Source: Pseudarthrobacter sp. NamE5
GTDB lineage: Bacteria; Actinomycetota; Actinomycetes; Actinomycetales; Micrococcaceae
Reading direction: 5' to 3'
Assembly (NCBI RefSeq): GCF_005796225.1
Contig: NZ_VAHO01000004.1
Location: 124,001-188,000, forward strand
DNA: 64,000 nucleotides
Of the stretch, positions 28,941 through 38,832 are shown piece by piece (position 1 is the stretch's first letter; each line of letters starts with the position of its first letter). The notes under the pieces were generated by a model. That model saw only the letters and a program-made list of their open reading frames with translations. It did no database searches and was not told the origin of the DNA. Made by a program: the position numbers and the translations under genes.

Positions 28941-29638
28941 GCGAGCACCTCGGCTACCTCTGCCGCGGAGATCCGGCGGCCGGTGTAGAAGGGGACTTCC
29001 TCACGGACGTGGTTGCGGGCCTCCGTGTTGCGAAGATGGCGCATCAGGTCCACGAGGTCCACGAGCTCGGGCGCTTCAAGGCCCAGGATCCACTCCCAGT
29101 CGCCCAACGCGAAGGAAGAAACCGTGTTGGAGATGACCTGCGGGAATTCCCTGCCCAGGAGGCCATGTTCACGGAGCATTGCGCCCCGCTCTTCCTCCGG
29201 CAGGATGTACCACTCATACGAGCGGACGAACGGGTAGACGCACAGCCATTCCGCGGGCGCAACGCCGCGGGAATAGGCGGGAGTGTGGTTCTTGGCGAAC
29301 TCGGCCTCGCGGTGCACTCCCATGGCGGACCAGACCATCTCAGTCCCGGCGAAAAGGTTGCTGCGGCGGATATCGCGGATCGCCTGCTGCAGCGCTTCCG
29401 GCTTGGGCCCGTGGAGCCACACCATCACGTCTGCGTCCGCGCGCATGGCGGAGACGTCGTAGCTGCCGCGATGCGTCACGCCGGACTGGGCAAGCCGTTC
29501 CAGCAGGGCCTCGAAATCAGTGGCGGCATCGGCACTGCGGATCAGGGTTTCGGAGCGCTTGAATACCGTCCAGAGGGTGAAAAACTGCTCGGCTTGTTCT
29601 TCGGTTTTAGTGACAGATTCGGCAGAAGTGTGGCTCAT
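28937..29638 (-). CDS. hemQ: Coproheme decarboxylase (chlorite dismutase-like HemQ/ChdC)
   Basis: The protein has 233 residues. Key residues fall on the same numbers as in the Corynebacterium diphtheriae enzyme as I recall it: His118 (KNHTP), the catalytic Tyr135 (VYPFVRSYEWY) and the proximal heme ligand His158 (REHGL). It oxidatively decarboxylates coproheme to heme b with peroxide, the last step of the coproporphyrin-dependent pathway. It is translationally coupled to hemH, so ferrochelatase and decarboxylase are made together. Confidence 0.96.
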   Translation of the reverse strand: MSHTSAESVTKTEEQAEQFFTLWTVFKRSETLIRSADAATDFEALLERLAQSGVTHRGSYDVSAMRADADVMVWLHGPKPEALQQAIRDIRRSNLFAGTEMVWSAMGVHREAEFAKNHTPAYSRGVAPAEWLCVYPFVRSYEWYILPEEERGAMLREHGLLGREFPQVISNTVSSFALGDWEWILGLEAPELVDLVDLMRHLRNTEARNHVREEVPFYTGRRISAAEVAEVLA

Positions 29639-29766
29639 GGTTACAAGTTTGCCCCTTAGTACCCGTCAAGTCGAAACCAGCGACTTCTACAAGCGGTAGA
29701 AGTGTCAAACGTCACACTGAGCCCTCCTTCATCTCCCGGCTTCTGCGACCCGCCGCGGCAGCCAGG

Positions 29767-30714
29767 CTAGGGTTTGCGGACGCGAAGGTAGGCTGCGCCG
29801 GCGGCGGCAGCTACGCCCACCAGCCCCACGCCGAGCCCGACCATTCCGCTTTGCAGCCCGGGCTGTGCGCTCGAAAAAGACCCAACGTTTTGCCCGCTGC
29901 TCTTGGGAATGCCTGCCGCCTGCGGCGTGCGTCCGGTCTGTTGCTTTTGAGCTGCGGAAGAAGGCGTTCCGGCCGCCGGCGCCGGCAGTTCAGACGGTGC
30001 AACTTCCTGTCCGTCCGCATCCGATTGCCCGGCAGCAGTTCCTGGAACAGTTGCTGTTCCAGTGCTCTCGTGGGCCGTGCTGGATTGGCCGGCAGTGGAC
30101 TGCCCGGCCTCTGAGGGGCTGGTCCCGGTTTCAGGGGAGGACGGCGCACCGGCTGCACTCAACTGCGCCGGGGCTTCACCTGCGGGGGCGCCCTCTGCCG
30201 GTGCTTCCGGGGCGGGGGCTGCAGGGGCAGTACGCGCCGACGGGGATTGTCGGGTTCCCAGGGTTACGGAAGGCACGGGTTCAGTCGCTGTCGTAGACGG
30301 CGCCGGTACCGGGAGTGCGGGCCCGGACGTTGTTGATACGGCGGGGCTGGTCTCGGGAACCGCGGTGGCGGACGGGGCCGACGAAGCTTTGACTGCCGGG
30401 AGCAGCGCCGCCGGAACTGGGAGGGCGGCAGCGGGCGGCGTCTGTTCTGGAACAGGAGAAGGGGCGGCCGTCTTCCGGGAAGGCTTGGCAGCCTTGTCCT
30501 TTGCTTCCTTGCTGTCCCGGTTCTGGCCGGGGGCGTCCTGCCTCGCGGAGGCGGAGTTGCCGCTGACAGTGGGTTTCCCCTCGTCACCTTGGGACGCCGG
30601 GACGCCTGCTGCCAGGACCAGTACCGCTCCGACCGCAGCAGCTGCAGTGCCGCGTCGGACTCCCCCATGGATACCGGTCCGGGACATGAAAAGTTCGGAC
30701 CTGTGTTTCGCCAT
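29767..30714 (-). CDS. Pro/Ala/Ser-rich putative surface protein with C-terminal membrane anchor
   Basis: I do not recognise a named family. The protein has 315 residues from ATG at 30714 (AGGG lies 9 nt upstream); ATG at 30720 is an alternative. A signal peptide (hydrophobic stretch near residues 20-40, ending around VPASQG) leads into about 230 residues of low-complexity Pro, Ala, Ser and Thr. A hydrophobic helix (GMVGLGVGLVGVAAAAGAAYL) and the basic end RVRKP close it. This resembles a sortase substrate tail, but no LPXTG-like motif precedes the helix. It lies inside the heme cluster between hemG and hemQ, with gaps of about 110 and 128 bp, so it may have its own promoter. Confidence 0.7.
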   Translation of the reverse strand: MAKHRSELFMSRTGIHGGVRRGTAAAAVGAVLVLAAGVPASQGDEGKPTVSGNSASARQDAPGQNRDSKEAKDKAAKPSRKTAAPSPVPEQTPPAAALPVPAALLPAVKASSAPSATAVPETSPAVSTTSGPALPVPAPSTTATEPVPSVTLGTRQSPSARTAPAAPAPEAPAEGAPAGEAPAQLSAAGAPSSPETGTSPSEAGQSTAGQSSTAHESTGTATVPGTAAGQSDADGQEVAPSELPAPAAGTPSSAAQKQQTGRTPQAAGIPKSSGQNVGSFSSAQPGLQSGMVGLGVGLVGVAAAAGAAYLRVRKP

Positions 30715-30826
30715 AGTCATCGACCCTAACCAGACCGCAAGGGGAAATGAAAGCCGGCACTCCCCCGTGGGGCCGCATGCCTGCAGGGCATGTGGGAGCT
30801 TTTCCGCCGCTGACCAGCGGCAACTC

Positions 30827-32287
30827 TCAGCTGGCGAGCTTTCTGATCTGTTCCCGGGTGTCCGACACCACGGCGGCCAGCCCGTTGCCCGCCACCCAGC
30901 CTCCCACCACGGCCAGGTTTCCAGCCGCCGCGCAGGACTTTCGGATGCCTGCCACGCGGGACTTGTGCCCGACGGCTGCAAATGGCAGGGAGCCCCGCCA
31001 CCGGACAACGTCCCAGTCCAGCACGTCCTCCTGCGATATGGGGACCGTCAGCAGAGCCTGCGCGTCCCGGAGGGACGCGGCCAGCAGTTCTTCATCCGTC
31101 TCCGGGCCGCCGGGCTGCTCTCCGGCCCCGTCTATCCGCCCGTAGGACAGCCGGACAACATGCCGCCCAGGTCCGGCCACCGCTGCCAGCCAATCCCATT
31201 TGCCGGTGGCATGGGTCAGTGCCTTTGCTTCGATGCCGGGAGTCTGCGGCGCCACCAGGACGCCTGTGCCGCGGGGCCGCCGATCCAGTTCGGGCTTGTC
31301 CAGTACCAGCGTGACGAGCTTGACGTCCGGACCCGGCGTGGGGCGTTTTCCTTCCAAGGCGGGTATCACCTCCTCAAGCAGTCCGACGGCGGCCGGACCG
31401 TCCACTGCCACCACCAGCCGGCCGGCGTCGAACGTCTCTCCCGCTGAGCTGACACGCCACCCCTCCTGGGTACGGGCAACAGACGTTGCGGGCGCAGCGG
31501 AAAGGAGCGTGACCCCCCGCCCGCGAAGGTCGGCGACCAGCGCAGTGATGAGGGTATGCATCCCGCCTTCCAGTCCGGCGACGGCGGAGCCTGCCTTGGC
31601 AGGACCAGTGGGCACGGCGTTGTCCCCGCTGCGGACCGGCGGTCCGCCGGGCGCACGCCGCTGGTCTGAGACAGCGGCGGCCAGGGAGCCGTGGCGCCGC
31701 AGCCCGTCCCGCAGCCCGGGGGCCACCATGTCGACGTCGAGCAGTCCGGGATCTGCGGAGTGGACACCGCCCACCACGGGAGCCACCAGTCGCTCCAGGA
31801 CCCGGCCGCCCATCCGGGCCCTGACCAGGGCGGAGACGCTGATGATGTCCGCAGCTGTGCCCACCGAAGCCGGCAGAAACCTGTCCAGGGACGCCCGGAG
31901 GGAACCCGCAAGGCCGAGGGTGCGGCGGACTTCGGGGTCCCAGGGATTCGCAGGAATGCCAAGGACGCCGGTCCTCGGCAGTTCGCGCGGGCCGTCCGGC
32001 AACTGCACCCAGGCTCCGCCGGGCCGCGGCGGCACGATCCTGGCGGCGAGGCCAAGTTCGGCGGCGAGCTTCTCCACTGCGTCAGACCGGGTGGCGAAGG
32101 ATTCTGCGCCACTGTCGAGGGTCAGTCCGGCCACAATGTGGCTTCCCACGCAGCCGCCCCATTCCCGTCCGGCTTCAAGGACGGTGACCGTATGTCCGGC
32201 GGCAGCAAGTTCCCGTGCTGACAGCAGGCCGGATATCCCCCCGCCCAGCACCAGGGCGGTTCCTGCTTCTGCCGTCTGGCTGCCCAC
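30827..32287 (-). CDS. hemG: Coproporphyrinogen III / protoporphyrinogen oxidase (CgoX/HemY type)
   Basis: The protein has 486 residues from GTG at 32287, with GGAG 7 nt upstream. VLGGGISG (residues 13-20) and VLEAGREWGGCVGS bind FAD. WRGSLPFAAVGHKSRV and GNLAVVGGWVAGNGLAAVV are the C-terminal FAD-contact segments of the oxygen-dependent HemY family. With hemQ present, the likely reaction is coproporphyrinogen III to coproporphyrin III, so CgoX is the pathway name. It begins 4 nt after hemE. Confidence 0.93.
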   Translation of the reverse strand: MGSQTAEAGTALVLGGGISGLLSARELAAAGHTVTVLEAGREWGGCVGSHIVAGLTLDSGAESFATRSDAVEKLAAELGLAARIVPPRPGGAWVQLPDGPRELPRTGVLGIPANPWDPEVRRTLGLAGSLRASLDRFLPASVGTAADIISVSALVRARMGGRVLERLVAPVVGGVHSADPGLLDVDMVAPGLRDGLRRHGSLAAAVSDQRRAPGGPPVRSGDNAVPTGPAKAGSAVAGLEGGMHTLITALVADLRGRGVTLLSAAPATSVARTQEGWRVSSAGETFDAGRLVVAVDGPAAVGLLEEVIPALEGKRPTPGPDVKLVTLVLDKPELDRRPRGTGVLVAPQTPGIEAKALTHATGKWDWLAAVAGPGRHVVRLSYGRIDGAGEQPGGPETDEELLAASLRDAQALLTVPISQEDVLDWDVVRWRGSLPFAAVGHKSRVAGIRKSCAAAGNLAVVGGWVAGNGLAAVVSDTREQIRKLAS

Positions 32288-32291
32288 CGGC

Positions 32292-33386
32292 CTACTCCGG
32301 GGCGATGGAGTGGATGAGCTCCACCACGCGGGTCAGTACCGCGGGGTCGGTCTCCGGAGGAACACCGTGGCCGAGGTTCACCACGTGCCCGGGAGCCGCG
32401 GCACCTGCGGCAAGGACGTCGCACACGTGGGCTTCCAGGATTTCCCAGGGCGCGGGCAGCAGGGCGGGATCGATGTTGCCCTGCAGCGGCACCGTGCCGC
32501 CCAGGCGGCGGTTTGCCTCGTCAAGCGGAAGCCGGTAGTCGACGCCAACCACGTCCACCCCCACGTCGCGCATGGCCACAAGGAGCTCGGACGTGCCGGT
32601 GCCGAAGTGGATCAGGGGCGCGCCAAGATGCCGTACGTGGTCCAGGGCGCGCGTGGACGCCGGGGCCACGTATTTGGTGTAGTCCGCCAGGCCCAGCGAG
32701 CCGGCCCAGGAGTCGAAGAGCTGGGCAGCGGAGGCGCCGGCCTCGAGCTGCGCCTGCAGGAACATCCCGGAGGCATCCGCGGCCCAGTTGGCCAGGGCCG
32801 TCCAGGTTTCCGGGTCGGCGTGCATCAGGGTGCGCGGGCCAAGGTGGTCGCGGGAGGGCCTGCCCTCCACCATGTACGCCGCCAGGGTGAAGGGGGCTCC
32901 GGCAAATCCAATCAAAGGGGTTTTGCCGAGTTCCGCAACAGTGAGGCGTACTGCTTCGCGGATGGGTTCCAGCGCTTCCCAGGTCAGCTGCGGCAGTGCG
33001 GCTACGTCCGCGGCGGTGCGGACAGGCGTGTCCAGGACAGGTCCGACTCCCGGCACAATGTCCACGCCGACGCCGGCGAGCTTCAACGGAATGACGATGT
33101 CAGAGAAGAAGATGCCCGCGTCAACGTCGTGGCGGCGGACGGGCTGGAGCGTGATTTCCGAGGCCAGTTCCGGACGCAGGCAGGAGTCCAGCATGGCGAC
33201 GCCTTCGCGCACCTTAAGGTACTCAGGCAGGGAGCGCCCCGCCTGCCGCATGAACCAGACAGGGCGGCGGGAAGGCTTGCCTCCGCGATAGGCCGTGATC
33301 AGCGGGGAATCTGCAGTGCGGCCATCCATCAGCGGGTGGTCTGCAGCGAGGGCACCGGCAGCGGACGTGGCAGGGCTGGAAGTCAT
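32292..33386 (-). CDS. hemE: Uroporphyrinogen decarboxylase
   Basis: The protein has 364 residues from ATG at 33386; the frame is open to 33473 but that part overlaps the hemA promoter region. RRPVWFMRQAGRSLPEY is the substrate-binding signature, SDIVIPL carries the catalytic Asp, and LIHFGTGTSELL and NLGHGVPPETD are conserved C-terminal motifs. It removes four acetate carboxyls from uroporphyrinogen III to give coproporphyrinogen III. It is the first gene of the long minus-strand heme cluster and is divergent from hemA. Confidence 0.96.
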   Translation of the reverse strand: MTSSPATSAAGALAADHPLMDGRTADSPLITAYRGGKPSRRPVWFMRQAGRSLPEYLKVREGVAMLDSCLRPELASEITLQPVRRHDVDAGIFFSDIVIPLKLAGVGVDIVPGVGPVLDTPVRTAADVAALPQLTWEALEPIREAVRLTVAELGKTPLIGFAGAPFTLAAYMVEGRPSRDHLGPRTLMHADPETWTALANWAADASGMFLQAQLEAGASAAQLFDSWAGSLGLADYTKYVAPASTRALDHVRHLGAPLIHFGTGTSELLVAMRDVGVDVVGVDYRLPLDEANRRLGGTVPLQGNIDPALLPAPWEILEAHVCDVLAAGAAAPGHVVNLGHGVPPETDPAVLTRVVELIHSIAPE

Positions 33387-33529
33387 GCTTTTGATTGTGC
33401 CGAAAAACAGCCCTAAAAGATAACGACAACGTGTCATCCCCGACCCCTGCGGTGGCGCCGTGGCAGGAATCACAGGCCGTGCCCGCGCCTGCAGGACCCG
33501 GGAGTTGTTCTACCGAGTAACGAAAAAGC

Positions 33530-33535
33530 TATGAT
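33530..33535 (+). promoter_or_regulatory. Putative leaderless promoter -10 for hemA
   Basis: TATGAT is close to the consensus -10 and lies 9 nt before the hemA GTG at 33545. TTGTTC at 33505-33510 could be a -35, with a long 19-bp spacer. There is no ribosome binding site between the -10 and GTG. Confidence 0.55.
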
Positions 33536-33544
33536 TGTGCTGCT

Positions 33545-34861
33545 GTGGTTCTTTTTTCATTGGTGGCTACACACGCCGACATCGATCTTGAGACCGTTGC
33601 TCAGTTGAGCAACGGTTCCTCCGGGATCGCTACATCCGCCCTCTCCGGATCGCCGGCGGTCACGGGTGCAGTAGTCCTTGCCACCTGCAACCGCTACGAA
33701 ATTTACGGCGAAGCTCCCAGCGCCGTCGATGTTGAGGCTGCGCGGGCAGCGCTTGTAGCAGAGATCAGCGAAGCCAGCGGGCTCAGTGAGCCCCTCGTCT
33801 CCCGTTCGTTCAGCACCCGCACCGGCCCGGACGTCAGCCAACACCTCTTTGCCGTCAGCGCCGGCCTCGACTCCGCCGTCGTTGGGGAACGCGAAATCGC
33901 CGGCCAAGTGCGCCGCGCACTTATAACCGCCCAGCACGAAGGTACGGCAAGCGCCGGCCTGGTCCGGCTGTTCCAGGCCGCGTCGAAGACCGCCAAAGAT
34001 GTAGGCGCCCAAACCGCCCTCGGTTCACGCGGCCTTTCCATCGTTTCCGTCGCCCTGGACCTGGCTACGGACCTTTCCGAGAATCCGGACTGGTCCAGCA
34101 AGAAAGTGGTGGTCTTCGGGACCGGCGCCTACGCAGGAGCCACCATGGCGCTGCTGCGTGAGCGTGGCTGTACGGACATCTCCGTCTTCTCTTCCTCCGG
34201 CCGGGCCGAAGGATTCGTTGCCACCCGCGGAGGCACTGCCCTGGATGCGGAATCGCTCAGGCCGGCAGTGGCAGCGGCAGACGTCATGATCGGCTGCAGC
34301 GGTTCAGATACCAGGGTGGAGGCCGATGAACTGGCCGAAGTCCGCGCCAACTCCCCGCAGCCGCTGATCGCCATCGACCTTGCGCTGACCCATGACTTCG
34401 ATCCCGGCGTCGGCGAACTCGACGGTGTTGAACTGCTGACCCTTGAGTCGGTCCGCCTCGCCGCGCCGCAGGAGCAGGCCGAGTCGCTGGCCCAGGCAAG
34501 CGGAATCGTCAGCGGCGCCGCCAAGGCCTTCGAGCAGGAGCGCGAGGCACGTTCCGTCGATTCAGCCATAGTCGCGCTGCGCCGGCACACCATGAACGTC
34601 CTGGACTCCGAAATGGAAAAAGTCAGGGCCCGCCACGGCTGCACCGCGGCCGCGGAGGAAGTCGAGTTCGCACTCCGCCGCATGGTGAAGCAGCTTCTCC
34701 ACGTGCCCACCGTGCGTGCCCGGGAGCTTGCCGCCAACGGTCAGCAGGACGATTATGTGGCCGCCCTGGAAGCCCTGTACGGCATCACCGTGGAGCAACC
34801 TGCAGCCGCCTCCCCGCAGGCCGAGTGCCCGGTGGACCACCGCGGCCGCGAAACTGCCTGA
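33545..34861 (+). CDS. hemA: Glutamyl-tRNA reductase
   Basis: The protein has 438 residues. It reduces glutamyl-tRNA(Glu) to glutamate-1-semialdehyde, the first step of C5-pathway heme synthesis. The catalytic Cys48 is in [21 protein letters not shown] and [14 protein letters not shown] are conserved family blocks, and [17 protein letters not shown] is the NADPH-binding Rossmann loop. [20 protein letters not shown] forms the dimerisation helix. It has its own promoter divergent from hemE, so entry into the pathway can be controlled separately from the rest. Confidence 0.96.
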   Translation: MVLFSLVATHADIDLETVAQLSNGSSGIATSALSGSPAVTGAVVLATCNRYEIYGEAPSAVDVEAARAALVAEISEASGLSEPLVSRSFSTRTGPDVSQHLFAVSAGLDSAVVGEREIAGQVRRALITAQHEGTASAGLVRLFQAASKTAKDVGAQTALGSRGLSIVSVALDLATDLSENPDWSSKKVVVFGTGAYAGATMALLRERGCTDISVFSSSGRAEGFVATRGGTALDAESLRPAVAAADVMIGCSGSDTRVEADELAEVRANSPQPLIAIDLALTHDFDPGVGELDGVELLTLESVRLAAPQEQAESLAQASGIVSGAAKAFEQEREARSVDSAIVALRRHTMNVLDSEMEKVRARHGCTAAAEEVEFALRRMVKQLLHVPTVRARELAANGQQDDYVAALEALYGITVEQPAAASPQAECPVDHRGRETA

Positions 34862-34875
34862 CCACGCAGTACCCG

Positions 34876-34989
34876 GGCAACCCTTTCTCACCCGATGTGC
34901 TCTATCCGGCAACCCTCTCTCACCCGATGTGCCCTGTCCGGCAACCCTCGCTCACCCGATGTGCCCTATCCGGCAACCCTCTCTCACCC
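34876..34989 (+). repeat. Tandem 32-bp repeat (three full copies plus a partial)
   Basis: Units start at 34876, 34908, 34940 and 34972. Each begins GGCAACCCTCTCTCACC and continues with CGATGTGC and then a CTATCC-like end. Units differ by one or two bases and the fourth diverges after about 18 bases. Two inverted relatives of the CTCTCTCAC core follow: GTGAGGGAG near 35001 and GTGAGAGAG near 35067. The array is intergenic between convergent hemA and moeZ. Confidence 0.85.
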
Positions 34990-35090
34990 TCCTTCGGCAC
35001 AGTGAGGGAGCGTCCTTCAGCAACCAGCGTTAGCTGATAGAGGGTCTGGAAAAAGCCCGCATTAAGTGAGAGAGCGTCGCTTGGTGGGGG

Positions 35091-36290
35091 TCAGTAGACG
35101 GGCTTGTCGGGTTCCACCTCGCGCACCCACGCGAGGATACCGCCGTCGAGATGGCTGACCCGCTGATAGCCGGCCTTCCGCGCCGCCGCGAGCACGTTCG
35201 CCGAGCGGGTGCCGGCCTTGCAGTGAAACACGATGTCCCGGTCCTGGGGAAGTTCATTCCACGCCTCCCCGGCCAGGATCCGTCCCTGCGGGATAAGCTT
35301 TGCGCCGTCGATCCGGACGATGTCGAACTCGCCGGCTTCACGCACATCGACCAGCTCGAAATCCTTGAGGCCGGCCTTGCGGGACGCGAGCATGGTGGCC
35401 AACTGGGTTGCGGTCACGGTGTGCTCGGTGTCCGCCTGTTCCGCCGGTGCTGTGCCGCAAAAAGCGTCGTAGTCCGTCAGTTCGGTGATCGGCTCCGCGG
35501 CCGGGTCCTTGGAGACGCGGATTTCCCGCCAGCTGCCGCCCAGGGCGTCGAACAGCGCCACGCGGCCCAGCAGGGAACGTCCGACGCCGGTAATCAGCTT
35601 GACTGCCTCCGTCACCATCAGCGATCCTACGGCAGCGCACAGCATCCCGAAGACGCCTCCCTCGCCGCATGAAGGAACGGAGCCGGCAGGCGGTGCTTCC
35701 GGGTACAGGTCCCGGTACGTGGGTCCGTGCTTCTCCCAGAACACGCTGACCTGGCCGTCGAAACGGAAAATGGATCCCCAGACGTAGGGCTTCCCCAGGA
35801 TGGCTGCAGCATCGTTGACCAGGTAGCGGGTGGCGAAATTATCCGCGCCGTCAAGGATGAGGTCGTATTCCGCAAACAGCTCCAGAGCGTTTGATGCCTC
35901 CAGCCGGAGGTTGTGCAGCCGGACATCAACCAGCGGATTCAGCTCCGCGATGGCGTCGCGTGCCGATTCGATCTTGGGACGGCCCACATCCGCCACACCG
36001 TGGATAACTTGGCGCTGCAGGTTGGTGAGGTCCACGGCGTCGTCGTCAACGATTCCCAGCGTTCCCACTCCCGCGGCGGCCAGGTACAGGAGCGCCGGCG
36101 ACCCGAGACCACCCGCCCCGATGACGAGCACTTTCGCATTCTTGAGCCGCCGCTGTCCGAGTGCGCCGATCTCGGGAATGATGAGGTGCCGGGAGTAGCG
36201 CTCCACCTCTTCGGGAGTGAGGCCGGCTGCCGGTTCCACCAGTGGATCCAGGGAAACAGTTGAAACATTTGCGGTGAATGTCGAAGCCAT
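35091..36290 (-). CDS. moeZ: Adenylyltransferase/sulfurtransferase MoeZ (ThiF/MoeB fused to rhodanese)
   Basis: The protein has 399 residues. An E1-like adenylation domain (VIGAGGLGSPALLYLAAAG nucleotide loop; LNLQ-type segment TNLQRQV; DGADNF) occupies residues 1-270. A rhodanese domain with Cys357 in the active loop HCKAGTRS ends the protein. It activates the C-terminal Gly-Gly of small sulfur carriers and loads sulfur, serving molybdopterin, thiamine or cysteine routes. ThiS with a Gly-Gly end is encoded 2.3 kb away and no separate thiF is present, so ThiS is a plausible client. It is divergent from a TetR regulator. Confidence 0.93.
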   Translation of the reverse strand: MASTFTANVSTVSLDPLVEPAAGLTPEEVERYSRHLIIPEIGALGQRRLKNAKVLVIGAGGLGSPALLYLAAAGVGTLGIVDDDAVDLTNLQRQVIHGVADVGRPKIESARDAIAELNPLVDVRLHNLRLEASNALELFAEYDLILDGADNFATRYLVNDAAAILGKPYVWGSIFRFDGQVSVFWEKHGPTYRDLYPEAPPAGSVPSCGEGGVFGMLCAAVGSLMVTEAVKLITGVGRSLLGRVALFDALGGSWREIRVSKDPAAEPITELTDYDAFCGTAPAEQADTEHTVTATQLATMLASRKAGLKDFELVDVREAGEFDIVRIDGAKLIPQGRILAGEAWNELPQDRDIVFHCKAGTRSANVLAAARKAGYQRVSHLDGGILAWVREVEPDKPVY

Positions 36291-36295
36291 ACTTC

Positions 36296-36301
36296 AATGT
36301 A
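36296..36301 (-). promoter_or_regulatory. Putative leaderless promoter -10 for moeZ
   Basis: TACATT on the minus strand lies 5 nt before the ATG at 36290, with no ribosome binding site. Confidence 0.3.
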
Positions 36302-36374
36302 TGCCCCGGGATACCGCCGGGTCATATTACCCCGCAGTAAAGTGGAGGTAACTGCAACGGAAAGAAGGACAACT

Positions 36375-37040
36375 GTGGTCCAAGAAGCACGGGCTGACCG
36401 CCCGTCCGCCACCGAACCGCAAACTCCCTCGCGTCCGGCAGGCCAACGGTCCGCCCGGCTTCCGCGTGATGAGCGGCGTGCCCAGCTCCTCACGGCGGCC
36501 CAGGAGGTCTTCGTGGCCAACGGCTACCACGGTGCAGCCATGGACGAGATCGCCGAGACGGCACACGTCAGCAAACCCGTCCTTTACCAGCATTTTCCGT
36601 CCAAGCGGGAGCTGTACCTGGCCCTGCTGGAAAGCCACCTCGCGTCCCTGACCGAGCTCATGCTGGGCGCCCTTAACTCCACTACAGACAACAAGCAGCG
36701 CGTCCAGGCCGTCATGCGTGCCTACTTCCAGTTCATCGCCAATGACGACCAGGCCCACCGCCTGGTTTTTGAATCGGACCTCATCAATGATCCAGATGTC
36801 AGTTCACGTTTGGAGACGTTTAACAGGACGTTCGCTGACGCCATCGCCAGGGTCATCGCGGAGGACACCAAGCTTCCCCACCTGGAGGCGCAGCTCCTGG
36901 GGCGCGGGCTGGCCGGGATGGCGCAGGTCAGCGCGAGGTACTGGCTTGAAACGGACGGCAACCTGGACCTGGATGTGGCCAGCGACCTGATCTACCGTTT
37001 AGCTTGGCGCGGAATCTCTCGCTTCCCCAAAGAGTCCTAG
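36375..37040 (+). CDS. TetR/AcrR family transcriptional regulator
   Basis: The protein has 221 residues from GTG at 36375, chosen because AAGGA lies 5 nt upstream; the frame is open to 36297. A disordered 35-residue N-terminus precedes the helix-turn-helix: RRAQLLTAAQEVFVANGYHGAAMDEIAETAHVSKPVLYQHF. The C-terminal ligand domain is all-helical. Ligand and targets are unknown. The order moeZ / tetR / DUF3107 is kept in mycobacteria (Rv3206c, Rv3208, Rv3208A, from memory), so the gene belongs to a stable neighbourhood. Confidence 0.9.
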   Translation: MVQEARADRPSATEPQTPSRPAGQRSARLPRDERRAQLLTAAQEVFVANGYHGAAMDEIAETAHVSKPVLYQHFPSKRELYLALLESHLASLTELMLGALNSTTDNKQRVQAVMRAYFQFIANDDQAHRLVFESDLINDPDVSSRLETFNRTFADAIARVIAEDTKLPHLEAQLLGRGLAGMAQVSARYWLETDGNLDLDVASDLIYRLAWRGISRFPKES

Positions 37041-37089
37041 ACTACAAATAAGACATCATCAACGAACTTTGACTGGCTGGGAGGCCCCT

Positions 37090-37314
37090 GTGGAAATTAA
37101 GATCGGCGTGCAGAATGTCGGCCGCGAGATTGTACTTGAGTCAGCCCAGGATGCTGAGTCGGTGGCCAAGGTTGTGGGAGAAGCCATCAACGAAGGCAGC
37201 GAGCTGCGCCTGAAGGATGACAAGGGACGCGTGATCATTGTTCCCGGCAATGCACTGGGCTACGTGGAGATCGGTGCCGAGGAAGTCCGACGCGTAGGGT
37301 TCGGCCAGTTCTAG
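37090..37314 (+). CDS. DUF3107 small conserved actinobacterial protein
   Basis: The protein has 74 residues from GTG at 37090, with GGGAGG 5 nt upstream. It starts VEIKIGVQNVGREIVLES and ends with YVEIGAEEVRRVGFGQF. The hallmark is a short beta-alpha-beta protein with a conserved GRVIIVPG segment. The function is unknown; the mycobacterial homologue is known as TB9.4. It is 49 nt after tetR, probably in the same transcript. Confidence 0.9.
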   Translation: MEIKIGVQNVGREIVLESAQDAESVAKVVGEAINEGSELRLKDDKGRVIIVPGNALGYVEIGAEEVRRVGFGQF

Positions 37315-37354
37315 TCCCCCTGCCGACGTACGTCCACGCATTCCGAGGAGACCC

Positions 37355-37657
37355 ATGCTGTCGCTGACCATCGTTGTACTGGCCGCCGCAGCCGCAGGCT
37401 TCATTGTCTGGGCAAACGACAAGCGTCACGCCAAGTACGGGGCAGGCCTGCCCGCCGGAATTGCTGTAGCGACCGCGGTGTTGACCTGGATCATCCTGAT
37501 GGCCGCCGGTTTCGGCTACCTGCCGGGGCTGACCTGGCTTCCCTGGGTCCTGCCCATCGTCACGGGAGCTGCGGCGGCAATAGCCGCTGCCGTTTATTGC
37601 GGCCGCACCCGTGCGCGCCGTGATACCGAGCGGCTTACGGCTATCCTCCGCGGATAG
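37355..37657 (+). CDS. Small membrane protein, unknown function
   Basis: The protein has 100 residues with three hydrophobic helices (about residues 2-18, 32-52 and 62-86) and an Arg-rich C-terminus that should face the cytoplasm. GAGGAG precedes the ATG by 5 nt. I do not recognise the family. It ends the tetR-DUF3107 run and is followed by a strong terminator. Confidence 0.75.
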   Translation: MLSLTIVVLAAAAAGFIVWANDKRHAKYGAGLPAGIAVATAVLTWIILMAAGFGYLPGLTWLPWVLPIVTGAAAAIAAAVYCGRTRARRDTERLTAILRG

Positions 37658-37704
37658 GATTCCGGCAAAGGGCCGGCGCCCATTGGGAGCGCGGGCAACA
37701 TATG

Positions 37705-37754
37705 CATAAAGCAGTGGCCGCCGCCCCAGCCGGGGCGGCGGCCACTGCTTTATG
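37705..37754. terminator. Perfect 23-bp hairpin terminator, bidirectional
   Basis: CATAAAGCAGTGGCCGCCGC plus CCC pairs perfectly with its inverted copy across the 4-nt loop AGCC. The stem begins with an A-rich side and ends TTTATG. It separates the convergent small membrane protein gene and thiG, and can terminate both. Confidence 0.9.
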
Positions 37755-37774
37755 AAATTCGGGAAACCCGGACG

Positions 37775-38828
<1,054 letters not shown>

Positions 38829-38832
<4 letters not shown>

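Noticed and set aside
34876-34989. CRISPR array at the repeats after hemA
   Set aside because: The 32-bp units abut one another without unique spacers, and no cas gene is present.
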